DNA of 64,000 bases. It comes from Podospora pseudoanserina (Eukaryota > Ascomycota > Sordariomycetes > Sordariales > Podosporaceae). Where the stretch lies: positions 4,588,001 through 4,652,000 of the forward strand of contig NC_085921.1 of the NCBI RefSeq assembly GCF_035222485.1, given 5' to 3'. Under the pieces are notes generated by a model. It worked only from the letters and a program-made list of their open reading frames with translations, was not told the origin of the DNA and ran no database searches. Both the position numbers and the translations under genes were made by a program. Positions 23,835-33,714 of this stretch are shown one piece after another (positions within the stretch are counted from its first letter, which is position 1; each line of letters opens with the position of its first letter).

Positions 23835-24439
23835 GAAGTACTGAAGAGGTCGTCTTGCAATGGCATGACCTTGGATCAGGAGACTGGCTGATTTATTGGT
23901 CTTGGTAGAGAGGCGCCAGTTCAATGTCTGGGCTTCGAGAGAGGCCAGCTGTTGCCAGCTTGGAGCCAGTTGATGGCCCTTTGATCGCTGGCTGGGCTAA
24001 CACAGGAAGGTGCACGGCTGGCTGACCTGAGGTGGACTGCCTGGCCAGTGCGTCATTCCCCATTCCGCGCCCAAGCGCCCGCAGCTGCTCAGATTCCAGG
24101 GGCCCAGCCACTGGGTGAATGCCTGGCCAGGCTGGGAGACCCACTTTGACACAACAGGAACTGCGCCTTGACTTTTTGGCAGCTTCGCAGTCGAACTCTG
24201 ACTTCCAGTTAACAACTTTATCCGTCCTTCACCAACCAGGAACGCATTTTTGATTGCCGGTATCGATTTCTTCATTTCGGAGCAGTTGGTCGTTGGTCCT
24301 CTTTTCACTTCTCTTACCGACTCTTCGCTTCGTTTGTTTTATATTCGGCGCCCGTACTTAATTCCACTACTCGGCGCGATACCGCGTTTGACATCTTGAC
24401 CACCACCACGACCAAAGGCGCGTGGAGAACACCGACATC
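23835..24439. other. Divergent promoter region
   Basis: About 600 bp between the TBC gene (minus) and the Hrp1-like gene (plus). No coding signal. It should carry both promoters and leaders. Confidence 0.55.
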
Positions 24440-24818
24440 ATGACAGAACCCGAGAACTTCGACGATGAGCTGTTTGCCGATCTGTAAGTCGCATCTTTTC
24501 ATACTTCCTGATGGTCATGATGAGCAGGCGCTAACCAGCGACAGCTATAACGACGATGATGCGGCACCAGCGCCCAAGCCGGCTGCCGCAGCCCAGCCTG
24601 TTCAGTACGCAGCCGTGCAACCGACCATCGAGACCCGGCAGGAGGACAGCTACGACCCCAATCAGTACAACGACTACAGTGGTGGAGGTGAAAATGGCAA
24701 CATGAACCAGGATGATGAAGAAGAAGAGGACGATGACGATGACATTGATTTCAACCTCGGAAACGGCCCTTCGACCACGCTGGCCCCCCATGACCAGCAA
24801 GACTACAATGACAGCCAT

Positions 24819-24864
<46 letters not shown>

Positions 24865-27800
24865 GCAGCAGCAGCAGCAGCAGCAACAACAACAACAACA
24901 ACTCTCACCATGAGGAGAGGCAGTCCTACAGTGCGCCCTCGGCGCCTCCTGCTCATACCAAAGGCCCCAATGCCAAAGAAGACGGGTAAGTCAAAATCTC
25001 TGTTTGTTGACATTTGACAAGTGTGCATTATGAATCATGTGAACCGCGCCACTTCGATCGGACCACTATGCCGGTAGAGCAAGGTGGGAAGGCTGGGAAA
25101 GGGAGGAAGCTGGGCAAAGGCTACGGGATCAAAGGCTGCGGCCTGGCATGGTTGAGGATATGGGAAACTGGGCCAGCAAGAGGCAGGTCTCGTGGTGGAC
25201 AAAATCATGCAAAGATGATATTGCAGAGAGCGGTGCGACATGTGTAATGCCGTCAAGAGGAGGGCTGTGCTGTGAGGGTTGGCCTCCCAAAGACATACCG
25301 AAAACATGCGCCAAAATACGATAATGGATGAGGAGTCATGCTCCTGCCCTCTGTATCCCAGTCGCAGATAATCTTAGCTCTGAAGGCTAGAGAAAGATAT
25401 CGCAGCGAATAGCGCAGCAACCAGGACAGACGTACCTAGCTTGACGATAGGCAAGAAGAGCTCGAGACAGGAAACAAGAAAGATTTCGACAAGACCTTTT
25501 GCTGGCACTCCTGCGCTGCACCTTCCTTCTCAGTTGTGGGAACCTGCTGTGCATCGCATCAGTTCTGAACAACGGCTTGAATTCTTCTGCTGCGACCGCC
25601 GCCACAATGGAGCATCACAACACCACTCGACCTCCGCCATCTTCTCCCGAAGACTACATTCCTTTATCACCAAGCGATGCTTCTGGGGATGACGATGTAC
25701 TCGGCCGAGACTACATTCCTCTTTTCTCCAGCGACTCCTCCCCGCCCATCTTTTCAACCTCATCGCCACTTTCATGCTCGGCCATCTCGCTAGGCACAGC
25801 AGAGGAACTAGGAGATCACAGCACCAATAGCGAGGATGGCGACTCGTGTGATGAACCCTCCCCGAGGATCATATACGCGAAGAAAGACAATAGGTGTGAA
25901 CTTTAGGCAGCGGCGACCAAAAACACACACGGGAAGCAGCGTTGGTTCAATGTTTGCTTTTCCAACCCACCCTCCCATCTTACTCTTTTTTATTTCTCCC
26001 AAGCCTGTCTCTCTCTCTCCCCCCCCTCTTTTTCCATCCGAACCAGTGTAGTCAGCCGGGTTTGTTTGCCAGCCAACCCAGCGGACAAGCATTTTGATAC
26101 ACAAAAAAACAATCCAAGCTTTCCGGAGGTCGGAGGAGAGCAGAAGGAGGGGAGAAGGGGGGAACTGAAGGAATGATCTGGCTCTTCTTTTTTTACTTGG
26201 CCGATAAGATGCTAACAAAAACAATGTTTCATGATTGTTATTTCATGAGATAAAAGAGAAAATGAAGCTAACTCTACGGCACGATGTGCCGCTGTATTTT
26301 AGAAAAATGTTCATCGGCGGTCTCAACTGGGAAACCACCGACCAATCCCTTCGCGACTACTTTTCCACCTTTGGGGAGGTGGTCGAGTGCACCGTCATGA
26401 GAGATGGCGCGACGGGCCGGTCGCGCGGGTTTGGGTTTCTGACCTTCAAGGATCCCAAGACGGTGAATATCGTCATGGTGAAGGAACATTATCTTGATGG
26501 GAAGATTGTACGTCTTTGATCCCCCCTCTTCCTTCCCTGTTGGTCGTTTGTGAGAGATATACTGACTGGGGATGGGGAAAAAAGATCGATCCCAAGCGCG
26601 CCATCCCCCGTGATGAGCAGGAAAAGACAAGCAAGATTTTCGTTGGAGGCGTTAGTCAGGAAACCACGGATCATGAGTTCAGGGAATATTTTGCCCAGTT
26701 TGGCCGGGTGGTGGACGCCACGTTGATGATGGACAAGGACACCGGTCGTCCGCGTGGGTTCGGCTTCGTCACGTTCGAGTCTGAGGCCGGGGTGGAGGCT
26801 TGTCTCTCTGCCAACCTTGAGATCCACGGCAAACCCATCGAGGTCAAGAAGGCTCAACCGAGGGGCAACCTCAGGGAGGAAGAGGAGAATAACCGCCGTG
26901 GTGGGGGTGCGGGAGGCAAGTTTGGGAAGCGTGGTGGACAGGGTGGGAATGGAATGGACGATGGGGGTCAGATGGGCGGGATGGGCGGGATGGGTGGTGG
27001 TCAGGGGGCCGGGGGGATGACGCCGCAGGTGATGGCGCAGTATTTCCAGCGGATGCAGCAGGCGATGAGCATGATGCAGCAGCAGATGATGATGAACCGG
27101 AACATGAACCCGGCCATGATGCAGATGATGCAGATGCAGCAGATGCAACAGATGCAGGCCATGATGCAGCAGGCTCAGGGTGGGAGAGCGGGCGGAGGAC
27201 AGAACCCCATGGCGGCGATGGGGCAGATGAACCCGGCCATGATGCAGCAGATGCAGGCCATGATGGCTCAGCAGGCGGCGCAGGGAGGTGGTCCTGGCGG
27301 TCCTGGGGGGCCGATGCCTCCTGCTGGTGGCCCTGGAAGTGTCGGTGGTCCTGGTAGTCCCATGGGCATGCACGACCAGGTTGGCAGTCCCATTGGTAGC
27401 TCTGGTCAGGGAGGCGGCGGCAAGGCTGGTTTCAACGCCTACGAGCAGCAGCAGTTTGAGCAGCAAAAGTACGAGCAGCAGCAGCAGCAGCAGGGCCGGA
27501 GGGGTGGTAGCAGAGGCGCTCCCGACATGCAGGCTGCCTACAACCAGGGAGGGTATGGCGGCAGCGGCGGCGGCGGTAGCATGAGCTCGCAGGGCGGACA
27601 GGGCGCTCCGACCAGCTGGGAGGGCATGTATGATGATGTCCCTCAGCCGATCATGTCTACCGGCGGTGGTGGCGGCTACGGTGGTGGAGGCCGGAATTTC
27701 AAGAACCGCGGACACAACAACCAGCACCAAATGTCCATGTCGCCTGGCCCGTCTGACCCTATGAATGCCCCTCCTGCTAATGCCCCGACGGGACCCAAGA

Positions 27801-27883
27801 ACGCTGGTAGACCTGGCGCCAACATGTACCGTGGTGGTGGAAGGGGAGGTGCCCGTGGGTACCATCCTTATGCCAGAGGCTAG
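24440..27883 (+). CDS. hrp1: Hrp1/Nab4-like two-RRM mRNA 3'-end processing factor
   Basis: Nuclear hnRNP-type protein; yeast Hrp1 is cleavage factor IB and binds UA-rich signals upstream of the poly(A) site. Exons: 24440-24483, 24545-24985, 26303-26507, 26585-27883; total 662 residues. The acidic N-terminus starts [20 protein letters not shown] and holds long Asn and Ser runs at about residues 113-141. RRM1 begins at KMFIGGLNW (163) with RNP1 [11 protein letters not shown]2 begins at KIFVGGV (247) with RNP1 RGFGFVTF. The C-terminus is Gly/Met/Gln-rich ([14 protein letters not shown]) and ends in [17 protein letters not shown], an RGG-like tail expected to be methylated and to carry the nuclear import signal. 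Intron 2 is 1317 nt, far longer than its neighbours. The acceptor of exon 4 (AAAAAAG) is poor but the phase requires it. Confidence 0.9.
24826..24912 (+). repeat. AAC/AGC trinucleotide repeat in coding sequence
   Basis: Repeats of AAC, then AGC, then AAC inside exon 2 of the Hrp1-like gene. They encode uninterrupted Asn, Ser and Asn homopolymers. Such tracts are often length-polymorphic between strains. Confidence 0.9.
24986..26302 (+). other. 1.3-kb intron of the Hrp1-like gene with an internal 99-codon frame
   Basis: Donor GTAAGT at 24986 and acceptor TTTTAG ending at 26302 join GG to A in phase. Inside, a same-strand frame with a good start context runs from 25607 to 25906 (99 residues). 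It contains two related units, [12 protein letters not shown] and [12 protein letters not shown], and is Ser/Asp-rich. I cannot say whether it is expressed. Intron retention itself would stop translation at the first codon of the intron. Confidence 0.55.
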
Positions 27884-28161
27884 GGATCTTCTGGCAGAGA
27901 TAAACGGGAATACCATCATGAGGAATATTACTGTTGAGTTTGGGGGGCGGGTGGTAGTTATCGATGACGAGTGATGTAGGAGATGGGGACCTGGGGCAAC
28001 AGAGGTAATTAACTGGGGAAGGGTCAAGGACAAAAGCCAAAAAAAGCCAAAACATAGGGAGTGGTTAGGTAGAGGTGTGGTGCCAGTGGGCTTCTTTGTA
28101 TTATAGCTAGCACCTTTGCGCAATGATATTTGCTTTCATACCAGCGGTATTTGACCTTAAA

Positions 28162-29109
28162 TCACTGATACAACCTCGTGAACCCCCCCTCCGGCGGCTG
28201 CAGCCAATTCCTCTCATCATACTTGTACCCCTCCCCCTGCTCAATAACATGAAAAGTATAAATCATCCTCCCCTTTTTGCTCAAATTCCTCTCACTCTTG
28301 TGAAGCAAATTCCCATGAATCAGCACCAAATCACCCGCCTTCACCTCCCCCATGACGTACTCTTCTTCCTCTACCTTTTTATCCTCCCCATACTTCATCT
28401 CCCTCGTATCCCTCGGAAATTGTCTTCCCTCATTCTCCACCATCTCCGTCCCCGTCCTCCCCCCTCTGACCAACCTCTGCCTGATCCGACTCCAAAGATG
28501 GCTCCCAGGCAAAAAACTCAAACACCCATTCTCCCTCGTCGCATCCTCAAGCGCATACCAAAACCCAACCGCAGACGGAGGGTCGGTGTACAGAAACGTG
28601 CTATCCTGATGAGGCGGCACCGCTCCCCCTATCTCGGGCTGCTTGCAGATAACCATGCTCTGCAGACACCTTGGGTCTTCGAACCCGAGATCCTTTGCTA
28701 CATCTTTTGGCAACGCCCTCTGCCCTGGCACCCCCTTCAACAGTTCCGCAAACGGGGGGGAGAGGCCGTGGAGAAAGTGACCGATCTTGTTGACGGCTAA
28801 ATGTTTGGGTTTTGTGAGTTGGCCGTCGGGGCCAAAGGCGTCTTGCTCGAAGAAGAAGCGGATTTTGTCGCCCGAGGAGAGGAAGTAGTCGTCGCCTACG
28901 TGGTCGGTGCCGTCTTGCCCGCCGGTGGAGAATTTTGTCAGGGGGTGGGTGGTGATGTCGAGGGAGGAGAGGAGGAAGTGGGTTTGGTTGAGGAGGTTGG
29001 TGACGGTGGTGGGTGGGAGGGCCGAGGGGATGATGAGGTAGCCGTTGGTGTGGAAGAAGGAGAGTTGTTCCGGGTTGAGGCCGGGTTTGGGTTCCGAGAA
29101 GGTGGACAT
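28162..29109 (-). CDS. Phytanoyl-CoA dioxygenase (PhyH) family protein
   Basis: Fe(II)/2-oxoglutarate-dependent oxygenase of 315 residues in a single exon. It resembles PHYHD1 in size and layout. The N-terminal FFHTNGYLIIPSAL helix-strand, DKIRFFFEQDAF, and KPKHLAVNKIGHFLH are typical of the family. The iron-binding triad is readable: His and Asp in PPHQDSTFLY (about residues 174-176), and a distal His in LVLIHGNLLHKSERN (about 270-280). Arg/Ser downstream of it would bind 2-oxoglutarate. The physiological substrate is unknown; members act on acyl-CoAs or on small metabolites. There is no signal peptide or PTS1-type C-terminus (it ends FTRLYQ). The gene is convergent with the Hrp1-like gene, with 278 bp between them, and no biosynthetic neighbours suggest a pathway. 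Confidence 0.85.
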   Translation of the reverse strand: MSTFSEPKPGLNPEQLSFFHTNGYLIIPSALPPTTVTNLLNQTHFLLSSLDITTHPLTKFSTGGQDGTDHVGDDYFLSSGDKIRFFFEQDAFGPDGQLTKPKHLAVNKIGHFLHGLSPPFAELLKGVPGQRALPKDVAKDLGFEDPRCLQSMVICKQPEIGGAVPPHQDSTFLYTDPPSAVGFWYALEDATRENGCLSFLPGSHLWSRIRQRLVRGGRTGTEMVENEGRQFPRDTREMKYGEDKKVEEEEYVMGEVKAGDLVLIHGNLLHKSERNLSKKGRMIYTFHVIEQGEGYKYDERNWLQPPEGGFTRLYQ

Positions 29110-29717
29110 TGTATATTGAAGGGTATATCCAAAGTCCGAGGTGATGAGGTGAGATGGGTGCGATGGTGGTACGTGAGATGTGAAGGTGAGGGTGTGATGG
29201 GCAAGCTGTGAGTGACGGGAGCTACCCCGCTAGAGATACACTGATAACCGTTGATATCCGTGCCCCTCCTGATAACAAGGAGACATCACCACCACGGCAA
29301 CACACAGGATCAAGATGAAATCATGAGGTAACAACGAGAAATGTATTCACATTCGCCAGGAAAAATCAAGCTTGCTTCAGGTCAGAAACTTCCATTCCTG
29401 ACCCCCATCCCTAGCCCTTGTGATATCAACTCAAAAACCCTCAATGTACCTCGCCATAAAGAGAGAGCAATATACACAAAGCAATGTCCCAAATTTGCGA
29501 TTCCCAAGCCAAGCGAAAAAGTCAAAGCCCAAGTCCGTAGATATCAACCGGTTCAAGTAAATCACCGCGCAAAAGAGTCAGGTATCCGAATAGAAGCATC
29601 GCACCGCAAATGACACCGCAACATCACAAGCCAAAAATCCAGTAATATCAGTCAGAAACCATCAACCTCCTGCCGTCGTGGCCAACAACGCCATCCACCT
29701 TTTCCTTCTGCATCCGC
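29110..29717. other. Intergenic region
   Basis: About 600 bp between two minus-strand genes: promoter of the PhyH-like gene and 3' flank of the SAP-like membrane protein gene. The first 100 bp upstream of 29109 are GT-rich on the plus strand. No gene is seen. Confidence 0.55.
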
Positions 29718-31068
29718 TCACTTCCTCAAGACGGCATCATAAAAGCTCACCAGCCCACCGACTGCTGTGCCGACAAGCACACCCTTCCACCCCGAGTAGA
29801 CAGCCCCGTTAATTCTCCCAACGTTCACTGGGTCAATCAGGCCGCCAAAGGTGACTCCCTGCGCATAGACCACATACGTCGCCAAAGCCTTGACGATGCT
29901 GAATGTCAGCGGATCAACTGCGTACTCCTGTCCGACGTCTTTTCTTGGCCTGCCCCGTGTGGCCACAGCCGGTCCAGAAGACGAGTGCGCGGCCGAGAGA
30001 TTGAAGAAATAGCCAACCAGACTGGGGAGGAGGAACGACGTCAAGAACCACGTAAGCGCCGGGCCCCAAAATGACGCCGTCACCAAAGCAAACATATCCG
30101 GGAGCTTGACGGGATGATCATGCGTGCCCAAAAGGTTGATTGCCGGAATAGTAAACGCATAGCGGTCTGGTAGAAGTTCTTGGCGGAGCTTGTAGAGCTC
30201 AAACAGGGCGATCGTCGACAGAACAGAGTGAACCGTCGAAAGCCATTCTCTCGTTTGGTGCGTCGCCTCGGGGATCTTAGACTCGGAGTAAAGCGTGTTA
30301 AGCCTGGTCTTAACGAGAGCCGTGGAACGCTCCACCGATGCGGCAACGTCTGCTGGGGTGGCAGGAAGTTGGGGAAGGCGAGAGGCGAGGCTGAGGGCGC
30401 GGCCGGGGGTGCGAACGAGGGCGGTGGAGAGGGATTCAGATTCATCTTCAGGAGCCTCCGGAGAAGTAGCCGGCGATGGGGAAGCAGACTCGGCGGGACT
30501 GCGAGGGGTGGTTAGCTACACCAAAGATAAGAGTCAGACAAGGAGGAACATACTCGACCACAACCTCCTCCTTGACCGGCAAGGTCTGCCGCCTCTTGGC
30601 AACTGTCTTGGTCACAGTCGCATCCAAAGTCACAGGAGGAAACTCCCGCTTCACCGGCGAGTTTTCTGAACGCGCGCGACTGCTGAAGTACCCCTTCAAC
30701 TTGGGGTTGGCCTGAAACCGCGCCGGGCTGGCGCTGACGAACTCGTCGATGGCCTGCTCGAGATCCGACTTGAGAAGCTTCTCATAGCTGTGAAGGAGGG
30801 GGCGCGCGTGTTAGCCATGTCGCGTCATCACGAGAGGGGGCGTCAGATAAGTTAAAGTGGAATGCGCTCGGCCAGTGCGTTGCATGCGCGCACGCGCAAA
30901 GTGCCAGTGAGGATAAGATAGGGCAAGTCCATCCCTTGCATGTGCATCTGAACAATGTATATATGATGATAGAGAGAGTAAAACATACTTTGTGAGCCCG
31001 ATCGCATCCGCCAGATCAACGAGATCCGACTTGCGCTGGCGCGACAGCCATCCGTTTCCGCTAGACAT
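29718..31068 (-). CDS. SAP-like N-terminus, membrane-spanning C-terminus protein
   Basis: Three exons (31068-30989, 30787-30554, 30498-29718) encode 364 residues. The N-terminus reads LSRQRKSDLVDLADAIGLT, then YEKLLKSDLEQAIDEFV after the splice. This is the two-helix pattern of a SAP/LEM-like nucleic-acid-binding motif (residues about 8-45). A charged Ser/Pro/Glu linker follows. The C-terminal half holds helices IHSVLSTIALFELYKLRQEL-like, then hydrophobic spans MFALVTASFWGPALTWFLTSFLLPSLVGYFF and YSGWKGVLVGTAVGGLVSFY, with an RGRPRK AT-hook-like string between them. A soluble DNA-binding-like head plus membrane spans suggests an inner nuclear membrane protein, by analogy to Heh1/Src1 and LEM proteins. 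That is inference from layout only; I do not recognise a named family. Confidence 0.75.
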
Positions 31069-31623
31069 GTTTTCTTGTTCTCTCCGAGTCAAGCGATCAA
31101 GATATCGAGTTGGATCGCGCAAATGAAGCGATTGGGATAGGTTTCAATCTATGGGTACAAAAGCGGTGTAGGGCGAAAGACGGGGCGACAACAAGAGGGG
31201 TTACTTTTGAGTTGTTTTGTTTTGTGTCGCGAAGTGGGCGGGTGGTTGTTGTTTGCAAGATTGGGGGAGGGGAGACCGGCAGAATAGGGCAGTGTGGGGA
31301 AATGAACTGGGATGATGCCGATGGGGGGAACCACAACAACGTTGGACGGAGCTCTCGAGGATTGTGCTCTTTTGGGCTGACGACCTCCCAAACTGGCCAA
31401 AATTCGGGGGGCTGGGAGAGGATGGCCTCACTGAGGTCATCTGAGGAGGTGATGCGCTGGCCAATCAAGATTCTCTTGTTGTGACCTGTCAGCGATGGCC
31501 CTGCTTGTTGAGTTGTCAACCAGTTGGCCGGGCTATGTGCTGGTGAGGAAGTAACAACGGGGAGAGCTTTGAGGAGAAATCTGGAATTATCAGATAGTGT
31601 ATATACGTTTAAACTCTGGCTCT
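31069..31623. other. Intergenic region
   Basis: 555 bp between the SAP-like gene start and the P450 stop, both minus strand. Mostly the promoter and leader of the SAP-like gene. Overlapping open frames occur on both strands without support. Confidence 0.55.
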
Positions 31624-33714
31624 CTATGACAGCTCAACATCATTGACAAACCGCTCTTTCCCTCTCTTCACTATCCTCACAGGCACATGTTTGCCCCCGT
31701 GTAACTTGAGCGTCAGGACCGACGTTGCCTCATTCAGTGTCTTTTGCGCTTTTGCCTGGGCCTTCTTGTAGAGCTCTCTTCTGGCTGCTGCGTCCATATT
31801 CTCCACCTCCCCGTCGCTCGCCCACTCGTCCACCGCGAGCTCCACACTATACTTTTGAAAAATCACCGCCAGCACAGCATTCATCTCCACCATGGCGATT
31901 CGGCGTCCCAAGCATGACCGAGGTCCATCACTGAAGGGAATGTAGCTACCCCTGACCGGCCGATAGAACGAGGCGCTGGTGTCACTCCCCTGAAAGCCGC
32001 CATAATCCACCCCATCGCCTTCCTCGTCCTTCTCATCGTCGGTTCCTGTGTTCTGAGTTTGGTACCACCTGTCGGGCAGAAAATCGTCAAGATCCGTAGG
32101 GGCGCCAGTCTTCTCTGATGATTTGGTGGGCCAAAATCGCGGGTTGCGCTGTACGCTGACGGCCATCAGGTTACACGAAAGTCCTGAAGGTAAGACATGA
32201 GTCTTCCCCTGAGCTGTGATAGTCTGATCCGAGCTGGCCGAGACAACTTTGGGAATAAGCGTGACCGGTGGCATCAAACGGAGCGTCTCGTTGATGCAGG
32301 CACCAATGTGGCTGGCCGTCATGGCATTGATGTTCTTTTCATAGTCCCAGGTCGATGGGTCGGAGTCTCCAAACAAAGAATCGACATCCTTTTGCAGACG
32401 GCGTTGCGTGGCAGGGTTGATTGCGAGCTCGGCGATGGCGAAGTGAAGTGTGTTGGCGGTTGTTTCATGGCCGGCTACGATCATAATGAAAGCATTGCCG
32501 ACGATTTCAGCGTCGTCAAGACCGGCTTGTTTAGCTTTTTCAGACGGGGAGAGGCCGTATTTCGATTGAACGAGCTGTCCCATGATGTCCATTCCCTCCT
32601 TGGTGGATTCGCCAGCCTGAGCCTCCTTCGCCTTGTCGCGCAAGAATTCATCCATGTACTGGAGATAGTTGGCCTTGGCCTCGTAAGTGTAGCTCGCAAA
32701 TTTGAAGGGTAGATGTTCTAGGACAAGGTAAGTTTGTGATGATGATCAAGAACCAAAAATGGGCAACATACTAAGAAGAAAGTCGGGAAAAACAAGAATG
32801 GTGATAATCTTGTCCAAGGTCCGCTCAACTGATTTGGCAAAGGTGATGGAATGTCCGTCTGGAGGATCCAGACTGCCATACTTGACCAGCTTAGGGTCGG
32901 TGTCTTCAGGCATTTTCTGATTTGGCCACAATAAACGAAGGCCAAAGCCAACATAGCCGATGACATTCAGCGCCCAAGTCATGGTGTCATGCTCGAGTGT
33001 TGTGATGGTCTTGGTCGTGCCCTTGGTCTCTCCGCCCGCACCAAAAAGCTCGTCCAACATACCACGGGTCTGGTAGATGGCCTCGGAAAAGGTGTGAGCA
33101 GCATTCTTCTCGTTGAAACTGGCACTCGTAACCTTCCGGTGTAGCCTCCAGGTCTGAGCTTCGGTGGTGAGAACATTGTGACCAAACATGCTGAGAAGAC
33201 TGTATTTGTCAATGTCCTTGGGAAAGGCCTCACGACGTTGCGTGATTCTATGAATGACCTCGGCATCTTGAGTATACATCAAGATGTCATAAGGAGAAAC
33301 AGTCAGGAATGTGTCAGTCCCAAGGTACTCGAAGACTTTCTGACCAGTTGAATAGGCCCAGTCAGGAGTCATAACCCTACATAGTGTTAGTTGAATAAAC
33401 GCCCCACCCAAGACTGCTCAACTTTACAGTAATCGGTACTCCCATATCCATTTTGGGAGGATCTTGATCATAGGTGACCAAATCTTGATTCCAAGCTGCC
33501 ACCATAGTCCTATTGGTGAGGCATCTAGATATCTAGTGTGTGAGTGTTTGATCATGGCACTCAAGATAGATGTCGATATCTTTCACTTACGAACCATGAA
33601 GTATTTAAGTCCCGTCTTTCGAGCAATGAGCACATTTCGCCGCCATGCCGCAAAATAAGAGAACACAGCATACGCCACTGCCGCGCTAAGCGCTGCCCAT
33701 AATGTAAACAGCAT
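31624..33714 (-). CDS. Cytochrome P450 monooxygenase
   Basis: Heme-thiolate monooxygenase anchored in the ER membrane. Exons: 33714-33591, 33509-33428, 33376-32754, 32717-31624; 640 residues, long for a fungal P450. An N-terminal hydrophobic anchor (LWAALSAAVAYAVFSYFAAW) is followed by a basic stop. Motifs: I-helix AGHETT at about 358-363; ExxR as ETLR; a PERF-like DDFLPDRW; heme loop FSDGPRSCLGRR with the axial Cys at about residue 545. The extra length comes partly from an acidic insert (DDEKDEEGDGVDYGG) between the PERF-like and heme motifs, and from a long C-terminus. The substrate cannot be told. There is no polyketide synthase, NRPS or terpene gene nearby in the window, so nothing here places it in a secondary-metabolite cluster. 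Confidence 0.9.

Noticed and set aside
26489-28123. A 544-codon minus-strand frame opposite the Hrp1-like gene
   Set aside because: Antisense to the Gly/Met/Gln-rich tail and RRMs of a confirmed gene; low-complexity His/Leu/Ser composition.
31624-33714. A secondary-metabolite cluster around the P450
   Set aside because: Neighbours are a SAP-like membrane protein, a PhyH-like enzyme and a regulator-like gene; no polyketide synthase, NRPS or terpene enzyme is in the window.
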